The notes beneath the pieces are model-generated. The model was not told where the DNA came from. It saw only the letters and a list, made by a program, of their open reading frames with translations, and did not search any database. Below are positions 8,372-15,539 of a DNA stretch of 23,931 nt, in pieces. A program made the position numbers and the translations under genes. Source of the DNA: Bacteroides sp. UBA7335 (GTDB lineage Bacteria; Bacteroidota; Bacteroidia; Bacteroidales; Bacteroidaceae); NCBI GenBank assembly GCA_002471185.1, contig DKPL01000006.1, positions 1 to 23,931 of the forward strand, written 5' to 3'. Position 1 is the first letter of the stretch. Each line of letters starts with the position of its first letter.

Positions 8372-10699
8372 ATGAAACGTATATCTAATTATATCGGTTG
8401 CTTATTTATATTGATACTTGCACTTTGTGCTTGTAAAGATGAAGTTTATGTGCATCCATCCGAAGCCGGTATTCCTCTTGCAAGTGATATAGAGGTTGCC
8501 ATCGAGGTAGATCAAACTACTAATGAGGTTACATTTAGCATCAACAACAAAAGGTGTATGCCTGTATGGATATTCAATGGTAAGACTTACTCTACAGTGA
8601 ATGGGTTATCTAAGATATATCCTAAAGCAGGAACGTACAGCGTAGAGGTAAAGTTGGCCAATGCTAATGGGGTGAGCGATGGCTCAGTAGTGAAGGAGTT
8701 TACTATTAACAACACCATTGTAGATGCTAGTGTATATATTAAGCAACTGGCTGGTGATGATAAAAAAGAGTGGGTTATTGCCAAAAAAGAAGAGGGTCAC
8801 TTAGGGTGTGGCGAATCGGGTTCTGACGGTTTGGGTTGGTACTCGGCCAGTCCTAACGAGAAAGCTGCTATGGGAGTATATGATGATATAATGACCTTTG
8901 GGGTAGACAAGACTTTTGTTTATGATCCGGGTGTAGGAGGAACTGTATATGTGAATAAAGATTGCTCTATATTCAGCGAGTTCAACCCGCAAGATGGAGA
9001 CGACTTTATGGCAACTGTTGATTTGCAAAATGCAACCTACGATTTCGACATTGATGGAGATGATTTATACATCACCTTCCCTTCAAAAACTCTATTTCCT
9101 TATATTCCTAATGATGACATCTACAACACTCCTCGCTATAGAATTGTAAGCATCAAGCCTAGTCGCCTAGAACTTGTTGCCGACAATGGTAGCATTGCTT
9201 GGCACTATATCTTGGTAAGTGGCGAAGAGAGCAAACCCGGAGGATACAATCCGGACAATGCTTGTAACTTGTGGAAAAATGCAACTTATACCAATGAGTT
9301 CTTTTATGCTCCGGGATGGACGCAAATTGACAATCCGGTGATTGAGGCTAACGGTAACTCCTACAAGATTATTTTGCCTCAAGCTACAACTGATACTTGG
9401 CAAGCACAAGTAAAATTTTTAACAGATATGGCAACCAATGCAGCCAACAATTATGATTTCTCTGCCATCCTGAATACCACTAAAGACCACAATAATGTGA
9501 CAGTGAAACTGGTTAAGACGGGAGAAGATGATGTGTACTACTTCCTACAGACAGTAAAACTTAAAGCTTATGAAGACTACACACTTATTAAGACTGATAT
9601 GGCAGGCATTGATATGGATAAGGTAAGTCTGGTGTTCGACTTTGGTGGTAATGCCGAAAACACAGAGGTAACCGTGAGCCGCATTGTACTCAAAGAGCAT
9701 AGTTGTGATGACGGTACCATCATTGCTCCTCCGGTTGAAGAGGAAGATGTAATTTGGTTGCCTGATGCAGCTTCGAACTTATGGAATGGTAGTACGTATA
9801 CCAATACCTTCTTTTATGCTCCGGGATGGGCGCAAATAGCAGATCCAACCATTGAAGTGAACGGAAATTCATACACCATAGCATTGCCTACTGCGACAAC
9901 CGACCAATGGCAAGCACAGGTACAGTTTCATACCGACATGGCTACCAGCAGCGACAATGCATACGACTTTAGATGTATTTTCAATGCAACAAAAGATATG
10001 AAGGGGGTAACCGTGAAACTGGCTAAGGAGGGCGATGATGATACGTTCTTCTTTACTGAACGAGTAGACTTGGTGGCATTCGAAGAGTATATCTTCAAAC
10101 AAATCAATATGGAAGGCATTGACATGGAAAAGGTCAATTTGGTATTCGACTTTGGTGGAAATCCTGAAAATACAGAGGTTACAGTTAGCAGCATTATCTT
10201 ACAAAAACATGGTGCTGGCGCAGTCAACTGGGATGCTAACTCAGACTGTAATACTTGGAAAGTGGCAACTTACAATAACACCTTCTTTTATGCACCGGGA
10301 TGGGCTCAAATTGATAATCCGGTAATTGAAGTAAATGGAAATTCTTATAAGTTTGCTTTGCCAACAGCGACTACCGATCAGTGGCAAGCACAAGTACATT
10401 TCCACTCAACTCTAAACAGTAATGCTGCAAATAGTTACGATTTTCAGTGCATACTCACTGCAAATCAAAATTTAAGCGGAGTAACTGTAAAGCTAGCTAA
10501 AGAGGGAGACGATGATACGTTCTATTTTACAGAACGCATAGATTTGAGCGCCTTCGAAGAGTATGCATTTAGAATGTCGGCCCTGCCGGGCTTAGATATG
10601 GAGTCGATAAACTTAGTATTCGACTTTGGTGGAAATCCTGAGAATACAGAAATTACAATCAGCGATATTATATTTAAAGAGAGCGGTTGTAATAATTAA
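8372..10699 (+). CDS. Surface glycan-binding lipoprotein with PKD-like domain and three tandem CBM-like repeats
   Basis: Sits in the SusE/F (SGBP) position and most likely holds beta-glucan at the cell surface. The 775 residues start with a lipoprotein signal (LCAC, Cys21), then a PKD-like beta domain (about 30-112, AGTYSVEVKLANANG), a domain of about 165 residues (about 118-285, with GHLGCGESGSDGLGWYSA), and three repeats of about 148 residues at 296-443, 465-613 and 621-770. Each repeat keeps NxFFYAPGWxQI, NGNSY, ATTDxWQAQV, VTVKL and LVFDFGGNxENTE. Three tryptophans recur in nearly the same places in all copies, which fits a beta-sandwich carbohydrate-binding module resembling CBM4/9. There are no catalytic motifs. 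Calling it an SGBP is well supported by context; ligand and fold are inferred. Confidence 0.85.
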   Translation: MKRISNYIGCLFILILALCACKDEVYVHPSEAGIPLASDIEVAIEVDQTTNEVTFSINNKRCMPVWIFNGKTYSTVNGLSKIYPKAGTYSVEVKLANANGVSDGSVVKEFTINNTIVDASVYIKQLAGDDKKEWVIAKKEEGHLGCGESGSDGLGWYSASPNEKAAMGVYDDIMTFGVDKTFVYDPGVGGTVYVNKDCSIFSEFNPQDGDDFMATVDLQNATYDFDIDGDDLYITFPSKTLFPYIPNDDIYNTPRYRIVSIKPSRLELVADNGSIAWHYILVSGEESKPGGYNPDNACNLWKNATYTNEFFYAPGWTQIDNPVIEANGNSYKIILPQATTDTWQAQVKFLTDMATNAANNYDFSAILNTTKDHNNVTVKLVKTGEDDVYYFLQTVKLKAYEDYTLIKTDMAGIDMDKVSLVFDFGGNAENTEVTVSRIVLKEHSCDDGTIIAPPVEEEDVIWLPDAASNLWNGSTYTNTFFYAPGWAQIADPTIEVNGNSYTIALPTATTDQWQAQVQFHTDMATSSDNAYDFRCIFNATKDMKGVTVKLAKEGDDDTFFFTERVDLVAFEEYIFKQINMEGIDMEKVNLVFDFGGNPENTEVTVSSIILQKHGAGAVNWDANSDCNTWKVATYNNTFFYAPGWAQIDNPVIEVNGNSYKFALPTATTDQWQAQVHFHSTLNSNAANSYDFQCILTANQNLSGVTVKLAKEGDDDTFYFTERIDLSAFEEYAFRMSALPGLDMESINLVFDFGGNPENTEITISDIIFKESGCNN
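9257..10690 (+). repeat. Three in-frame tandem repeats of about 450 bp within the SGBP gene
   Basis: Copies lie at about 9257-9700, 9764-10210 and 10232-10690, joined by short linkers. Stretches are nearly identical in DNA as well as protein, for example TTCTTTTATGCTCCGGGATG in copies 1 and 2 (one base differs in copy 3) and TCGACTTTGGTGG in all three. Copies 2 and 3 also share GTVKLAKEGDDDTF-type segments. This suggests fairly recent duplication or gene conversion. Confidence 0.85.
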
Positions 10700-10706
10700 A
10701 ATAATC

Positions 10707-10741
10707 AGTAGTGTGTAATGAAACTTACATTACACACTACT
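10707..10741 (+). other. Intercistronic hairpin between the SGBP and GH16 genes
   Basis: A perfect 14-bp inverted repeat (AGTAGTGTGTAATG / CATTACACACTACT) with a 7-base loop fills most of the 58-base gap. It is followed only by TTTAAA, not a long T run, so it is at best a weak terminator. It may instead attenuate transcription or protect the 3' end of the upstream susC-susD-SGBP message, lowering enzyme expression relative to the transport genes. Confidence 0.55.
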
Positions 10742-10757
10742 TTAAACACGATGTATC

Positions 10758-11855
10758 ATGAAGAAGCTATCATTTTTCTATTTTGTATTCTCTGTAATTG
10801 CACTTTTAAGTTGTAGCAACAATGATGATAAACAAGAAGATGCAAATTTTATAACTTGCACACCTACCAATATTTCTGTAGACTATAATGGACATATCGA
10901 AAATATTGAGGTGAAAAGCTCGCGCGAATGGAGTATTTACAGCAACGAAAGTTGGATTACACTAACCCCTTCGAGCTCAATTGAGAAAGAGGGAACCGTG
11001 GCTGCAACCATACAGCCTAACACGTATTACAAAGAGCGTAGTGCAACAATAGTAGTAAAATCGGGCAGTGCACGTTCTACAATCACGGTAACACAAGAGG
11101 CTAAACCCAAAGATCCTGTCGATCCTAATATACCTACTCCTGAAGGTTACGAACTGGTATGGAATGATGAGTTTGCAGAAGGTGACAGACCCGGCACAGA
11201 ATGGAGTTATGAAACCGGTGGTGGTGGCTGGGGCAACAATGAGTTGCAGACCTATGTAAACTGTAGTCAAGGCAGTGAGCAACTAGCTGTTGTAAAAGAT
11301 GGCATATTTTCTATCATTGCCAAACAGATTGATGGCAAAGTGTACTCCATACGCATCAATACTAAAAAGAGTTGGAAGTATGGCTACTTCGAGGCACGAC
11401 TTAAGTTGCCCAAAGGTAAAGGCACATGGCCTGCTTTCTGGATGATGCCGGCTAACTTTACCTCATGGCCTGCCGATGGCGAAATAGATATCATGGAAGA
11501 AGTTGGTTACAACCCCAACTATGTTTCTTCGGCCATACATTGCGAAAGCTACAACCACTCCATTGGTACCGAAAAAACAAAAGCAACCTATGTTGCTACA
11601 GCACAAACCGAGTTCCATGTTTATGCATTAGAGTGGACAGCCGATTATATTAAAACCTTTGTAGATGGTAAAGAGCTCTTTAAGTTTGACAATGATAAAA
11701 CCGGTAATAAAAGTACCTGGCCATTCAACGCACCATTCTATTTAAAGCTAAACCTTGCTTGGGGAGGCAATTGGGGAGGTGCCGAAGGTGTAGACGAGTC
11801 AGCACTACCCGCAACTTACGAGATTGACTATGTACGTGTATTTCAAAAAAAATAG
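10758..11855 (+). CDS. GH16 endo-beta-1,3(4)-glucanase lipoprotein with BACON domain
   Basis: Likely the surface endo-acting enzyme that cuts the beta-glucan before import. The 365-residue protein has a lipoprotein signal (LLSC, Cys19), an acidic tether, a BACON domain (about 32-115, with SREWSIYSNESWITLTP), a Pro/Asp linker (116-129) and a GH16 catalytic domain (about 131-365). The active-site signature EIDIME is intact: Glu242 as nucleophile, Asp244, and Glu247 as acid/base. The form with the extra residue (ExDxxE) and the following VGYNPNYVSSAIH are typical of laminarinase-type bacterial GH16 enzymes. It follows the intercistronic hairpin and lies 9 bases before the GH3 gene. Whether it prefers beta-1,3 or mixed-linkage beta-1,3/1,4-glucan cannot be decided here. 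Confidence 0.92.
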   Translation: MKKLSFFYFVFSVIALLSCSNNDDKQEDANFITCTPTNISVDYNGHIENIEVKSSREWSIYSNESWITLTPSSSIEKEGTVAATIQPNTYYKERSATIVVKSGSARSTITVTQEAKPKDPVDPNIPTPEGYELVWNDEFAEGDRPGTEWSYETGGGGWGNNELQTYVNCSQGSEQLAVVKDGIFSIIAKQIDGKVYSIRINTKKSWKYGYFEARLKLPKGKGTWPAFWMMPANFTSWPADGEIDIMEEVGYNPNYVSSAIHCESYNHSIGTEKTKATYVATAQTEFHVYALEWTADYIKTFVDGKELFKFDNDKTGNKSTWPFNAPFYLKLNLAWGGNWGGAEGVDESALPATYEIDYVRVFQKK

Positions 11856-11864
11856 TAACAGATT

Positions 11865-14126
11865 ATGACTAACAGATTTTTAAAACTTCTATCTTTTGTT
11901 TTTATTCTTTCGGCAGTAGGCTGTGGCAAAAACAACGATACAAACTCAGCCAACGAAACTGTAGAACGAAGAGTGGAAACATTGCTTCGTAAAATGACAC
12001 TCGAAGAGAAATTGGGACAGATGAACCAAATTACCTCGTATGCAAATATCGAAGACTTAAGTAACTTAATTAAAAAAGGAGAGGTAGGCTCTATCTTGAA
12101 TGAAATTGATCCGGTAAGAATCAATGCTTTGCAACGAGTTGCGATAGAGGAGTCTAGACTAGGCATCCCTATTCTAATAGCGCGTGATGTGATTCACGGC
12201 TTCAAAACCATCTTCCCTATTCCATTGGGACAAGCCGCCTCGTTCAACCCCGACATTGTTGAGACCGGAGCACGCATCGCAGCCATTGAGGCCTCTTCAG
12301 TAGGTATCAGATGGACATTCGCGCCAATGATTGACATAGGTAGAGATCCGCGCTGGGGACGTATTGCCGAAGGGTTTGGCGAAGACACCTACCTAACTTC
12401 TGTGATGGGGGTTGCTTCGATCAAAGGATATCAGGGCGACTCGTTAAATAACCCCACTTCGATTGCAGCTTGTGCCAAACACTTTGCTGGATATGGTGCT
12501 GCCGAAGGGGGTAGAGATTACAATTCAACCAACATTCCCGAACGTCTTTTAAGAAATGTGTTTTTACCACCTTTCGAAGCAGCAGTCAATGCCGGTGCAG
12601 CTACCTTTATGACTTCGTTCAATGACAATGACGGGATACCTTCTACAGGAAATGTATTCTTACTAAAAGATGTATTACGCAAAGAGTGGAAATTTGATGG
12701 TTTTGTGGTTAGCGACTGGGCATCTGTAGTTGAGATGATAACACATGGATATGCTGCTGATGAAGCTGAAGCGGCACTAAAAGCAATCAATGCGGGAGTT
12801 GATATGGAAATGGTGAGCGGCTCATTTGTGAAAGAGGCGCCTCAGCTTATTAAAGACAACAAACTAAAAGAGAGCGTGATAGATGATGCTGTACGCGATA
12901 TTTTACGAATTAAGTTTAAATTGGGGTTGTTTGAAAATCCTTATGCTAAAGAAGGTTCGAACACAGTTTGCTACGATGAGTCGCACTTGCAAGCTGCCAA
13001 ACAAGCAGCTATCGAGTCGGTTATCTTATTGAAGAACACAAACCAAACACTACCTGTGAAGTCTGATATTAAATCGATTGCGGTGGTAGGTCCTATGGCC
13101 AATGCACCTTATGAGCAGTTGGGTACTTGGGTTTTTGATGGCGATAAGGCTTACACACAAACTCCGCTGAAAGCCATTGACAATCTTTCGAAATGCCATA
13201 ACATACAGTTGATTTATGAACAAGGTTTGACTCACAGTCGCGACAATAACATGGCTACAATAGCCAAAGCTGCTAATGCGGCTGCCAAAGCGGATGTTAT
13301 TTTTGCTTTTATCGGCGAAGAGTCTATCCTATCGGGCGAAGCTCACTGCCTAGCCGACCTGAACTTGCAAGGTGGACAAAGTGCGTTGATTGAGGCTTTG
13401 TATAAAACGGGAAAACCTGTAGTAACGGTTGTGATGGCAGGGCGTCCGCTTACCATCGAAAAAGAGATTAGTCAGTCGGCAGCTGTTCTTTACTCGTTTC
13501 ATCCCGGAACAATGGGCGGACCGGCAATTGCCGATTTGCTCTTTGGAGTGGCAGTGCCAAGCGCAAAAACTCCAATGACATTTCCTAAAGCAACAGGACA
13601 GGTACCTATGTACTATTCGCACAACAACACCGGTAGACCCGCTACCCGCAACGAAGTATTGCTTAACAACATTGAGGTAGAAGCAGGACAAACCTCGCTG
13701 GGCTGTACAAGCTTCTACTTGGATGCCGGGTTTGACCCTCTCTATCCTTTTGGTTATGGACTGTCTTACACTACATTTAGCTATAGCAACATCAAGTTAT
13801 CTAAAGATAAGTTTAAGAGTGATGAAACTATTAAAGTAGAATTTGAACTTGAAAACACAGGCAACTATCAAGGAACCGAAGTTGTGCAACTTTATGTACA
13901 AGATAAATCGGGGTCGGTAACACGTCCGGTAAAAGAGTTGAAGCGCTTTATGAGAGTGACCTTGCAACCTACAGAGAAAAAGACGTTAAGCTTTGAACTA
14001 CCAATTAGCGAATTAGCCTTTTGGAACATTGATATGAAAAAAGTAGTAGAACCGGGCGACTTTAACTTATGGGTAGCAACCGATAGTCAAAGTGGCGAAG
14101 CAGTGCCCTTTACAGTTATTCAATAG
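11865..14126 (+). CDS. GH3 family beta-glucosidase, lipoprotein (BglX-like)
   Basis: Exo-acting enzyme that should release glucose from the non-reducing end of beta-gluco-oligosaccharides. The 753 residues include a signal peptide with lipobox AVGC (Cys20), the TIM-barrel domain with GRDPRWGR (160-167) and KHFAGYG (205-211), the nucleophile Asp284 in VVSDW, the alpha/beta sandwich domain, and a C-terminal fibronectin-III-like domain (from about 640, with LENTGNYQGTEVVQLYV). Length and domains match periplasmic BglX-type GH3 enzymes. It is the last gene of the PUL operon, 9 bases after the GH16 gene and 20 bases before a strong terminator. Linkage specificity is inferred from the partner GH16. 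The lipid anchor could face the periplasm or the outside. Confidence 0.93.
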   Translation: MTNRFLKLLSFVFILSAVGCGKNNDTNSANETVERRVETLLRKMTLEEKLGQMNQITSYANIEDLSNLIKKGEVGSILNEIDPVRINALQRVAIEESRLGIPILIARDVIHGFKTIFPIPLGQAASFNPDIVETGARIAAIEASSVGIRWTFAPMIDIGRDPRWGRIAEGFGEDTYLTSVMGVASIKGYQGDSLNNPTSIAACAKHFAGYGAAEGGRDYNSTNIPERLLRNVFLPPFEAAVNAGAATFMTSFNDNDGIPSTGNVFLLKDVLRKEWKFDGFVVSDWASVVEMITHGYAADEAEAALKAINAGVDMEMVSGSFVKEAPQLIKDNKLKESVIDDAVRDILRIKFKLGLFENPYAKEGSNTVCYDESHLQAAKQAAIESVILLKNTNQTLPVKSDIKSIAVVGPMANAPYEQLGTWVFDGDKAYTQTPLKAIDNLSKCHNIQLIYEQGLTHSRDNNMATIAKAANAAAKADVIFAFIGEESILSGEAHCLADLNLQGGQSALIEALYKTGKPVVTVVMAGRPLTIEKEISQSAAVLYSFHPGTMGGPAIADLLFGVAVPSAKTPMTFPKATGQVPMYYSHNNTGRPATRNEVLLNNIEVEAGQTSLGCTSFYLDAGFDPLYPFGYGLSYTTFSYSNIKLSKDKFKSDETIKVEFELENTGNYQGTEVVQLYVQDKSGSVTRPVKELKRFMRVTLQPTEKKTLSFELPISELAFWNIDMKKVVEPGDFNLWVATDSQSGEAVPFTVIQ

Positions 14127-14146
14127 AAACAATTTATAAGTTTAAA

Positions 14147-14195
14147 CAACAAGCCCCAAAAGCGAATCATAACATTCTGCTTTTGGGGCTCGTTG
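14147..14195. terminator. Bidirectional terminator between GH3 and the DUF2007-like gene
   Basis: A 12-bp perfect stem (14152-14163 with 14179-14190, AGCCCCAAAAGC) is extended by CAAC/GTTG beyond one mismatch, with a 15-base loop. It lies between two convergent genes and is flanked by AT-rich sequence on both sides, so it should stop transcripts from both. Confidence 0.85.
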
Positions 14196-14216
14196 TATAG
14201 TAAAATCAGTTTTAGA

Positions 14217-14408
14217 CTATGCACGACTGCCGATAATGCGGATAGCTACCGCATAATACTCAGCAGGAACAGACAATAAAATACCGTCTTTTTTATCTTC
14301 AGTAGATACATCAATATATGCTGCATTCAAAAGACTTTTTACACTGGCTGCTTCCCAAGGACTTCCAGCAAAAACATTTACCTGAGAAGACTTTCTACTA
14401 ATAATCAT
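14217..14408 (-). CDS. Small DUF2007-like protein
   Basis: A small soluble protein of 63 residues if it starts at ATG 14408 (MIISRKSSQ...). A longer frame starts at 14453, but a good -7 element (TATATTTG, minus strand, 14435-14442) lies inside that extension, so the shorter start is preferred. The body VNVFAGSPWEAASVKSLLNA followed by a short beta-rich tail resembles DUF2007, a small domain annotated as putative signal transducing; its biochemical role is unknown. The gene stands alone, convergent with the PUL across a shared terminator and divergent from the SGNH gene. I am fairly sure it is a real gene and moderately sure of the family. Confidence 0.7.
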   Translation of the reverse strand: MIISRKSSQVNVFAGSPWEAASVKSLLNAAYIDVSTEDKKDGILLSVPAEYYAVAIRIIGSRA

Positions 14409-14434
14409 AGCTGCTTTATTTATTTTTAGACGTG

Positions 14435-14442
14435 CAAATATA
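14435..14442 (-). promoter_or_regulatory. Candidate -7 element of the DUF2007-like gene
   Basis: TATATTTG on the minus strand lies 26 bases upstream of ATG 14408 and inside the longer reading frame. It therefore argues for the downstream start codon. Confidence 0.5.
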
Positions 14443-14559
14443 ACAGATGACATTTTAGTTAAGATTGATTTTTTGATTTATTAATGACTATTTAAAGTGC
14501 AAACGTTAGCATCTGCTTAAAATGTTAATAACAGAGCATTTATGAACTAATATATTATT

Positions 14560-14567
14560 TATATTTG
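14560..14567 (+). promoter_or_regulatory. Candidate -7 element of the SGNH hydrolase gene
   Basis: TATATTTG matches TAnnTTTG, 32 bases before ATG 14600. It shows that the SGNH gene is a separate transcription unit from the PUL. Confidence 0.5.
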
Positions 14568-14599
14568 CGTATAGTTAACTTACTCTAAATGATAATGAA

Positions 14600-15340
14600 A
14601 TGAAACGTATCTTCTCTACTTTACTTCTTATCGTAACTGTTTTTAGTCTGTCGTCTCAAAATAAAGTTCTTTTTATTGGCGACTCCATCACTGATGGAAA
14701 CTGGGGAAATGCCGGTGGTAGTGCAAAACCGTCGGATGAGCGTTCGCACTGGGATATGAACCACATTTATGGCAGTGGCTATATGTACCTTTGTGCAACT
14801 CACTACCAAGGCAATTATCCCGAATGTAACTACGAATTTTACAATCGAGGGATTAGTGGTAATACGCTGGAAGATCTACAAAAACGCTGGCAAAAAGATG
14901 TGCTAGATATCAATCCCGATGTGCTATCCATCTTAATTGGTACCAACGATATTGCTCAGTTTATAGACAATAAGGGAGCGGATGGTTGGTTCGATTTCGA
15001 AGGATGGGAGGCAAGATACAGAGCTCTCTTGGAAGCATCGATTAATCAAAATCCCGAAGTAAAACTGATACTTTGTGCACCCTTTGTGGCATATACCGGC
15101 AACATGAAAAAGCGTGATGACTTTGATTTACGCCAAACACTAGTAAGTCGTTGTGCAGAGATAGTGGGCAAGATTGCCACAGACTATCATGCAACCTACC
15201 TGCCTTTCAATGAATTGTTTGCTGCACTGCAAGAGAGTACTCCACCCGAACAAGAGAGTTACTGGATATGGGATGGTATACACCCCACTCCCGCAGGACA
15301 TAAGCGAATGGCCGATCTATGGATTGAGAATTTTAGATAA
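14600..15340 (+). CDS. Secreted SGNH/GDSL-type esterase
   Basis: Probable exported ester hydrolase of the SGNH superfamily; many relatives in Bacteroides remove acetyl groups from glycans, but the substrate is not known here. The 246 residues begin with a signal peptide (MKRIFSTLLLIVTVFSLSSQ) without a lipobox. All four blocks are present: FIGDSITDG with Ser29, GISGNT (84-89), GTNDI with Asn116, and DGIHPT with Asp225 and His228 completing the catalytic set. The protein is little more than the catalytic domain. It is downstream of the beta-glucan PUL on the same strand, but is separated by a terminator, an opposite-strand gene and its own -7 element, so a role in that PUL is possible but unproven. 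Confidence 0.88.
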   Translation: MKRIFSTLLLIVTVFSLSSQNKVLFIGDSITDGNWGNAGGSAKPSDERSHWDMNHIYGSGYMYLCATHYQGNYPECNYEFYNRGISGNTLEDLQKRWQKDVLDINPDVLSILIGTNDIAQFIDNKGADGWFDFEGWEARYRALLEASINQNPEVKLILCAPFVAYTGNMKKRDDFDLRQTLVSRCAEIVGKIATDYHATYLPFNELFAALQESTPPEQESYWIWDGIHPTPAGHKRMADLWIENFR

Positions 15341-15472
15341 AGGGAGGCAATGGGTGAAGTAGCGTGTTCCAGCGCAGTTCCAAACCCTTGAAACTATGCT
15401 GGCAAACTATTGGAAAGACAGTTTCAAAGGATTGAAACGAAATGAAACAATAAATAAGAGCGATATAAGTAT

Positions 15473-15517
15473 AAAAAGAAATCTCCTGCAAATGGGTTTT
15501 GCAGGAGATTTCTTTTT
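15473..15517. terminator. Bidirectional terminator with 20-bp stem
   Basis: A 20-bp perfect stem (15473-15492 with 15498-15517) closes a 5-base loop TGGGT. The core ATCTCCTGCAAA is GC-containing and the base of the stem is A-run against T-run, so each strand ends in a U tract. It lies between the convergent SGNH and acyl-CoA synthetase genes. The bases just before it (15341-15472) hold no gene, only imperfect TTGAAAC/GTTTCAA repeats. Confidence 0.92.
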
Positions 15518-15539
15518 TATATTGTAGAGCGAAGAGAGA

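Noticed and set aside
9257..10690. Could the tandem repeats be a CRISPR array or mobile repeat?
   Set aside because: Repeats are about 450 bp, in frame, within one lipoprotein gene, and encode a conserved domain.
13350..13691. 113-codon minus-strand frame inside the GH3 gene
   Set aside because: Antisense shadow of conserved GH3 coding sequence.
14600..15340. SGNH esterase as a member of the PUL operon
   Set aside because: A bidirectional terminator, an opposite-strand gene and its own -7 element separate it; a functional link is possible but not shown.
15341..15472. Imperfect TTGAAAC/GTTTCAA repeats after the SGNH gene
   Set aside because: Only short and irregular; no regular spacing for a CRISPR array and no clear hairpin beyond the true terminator that follows.
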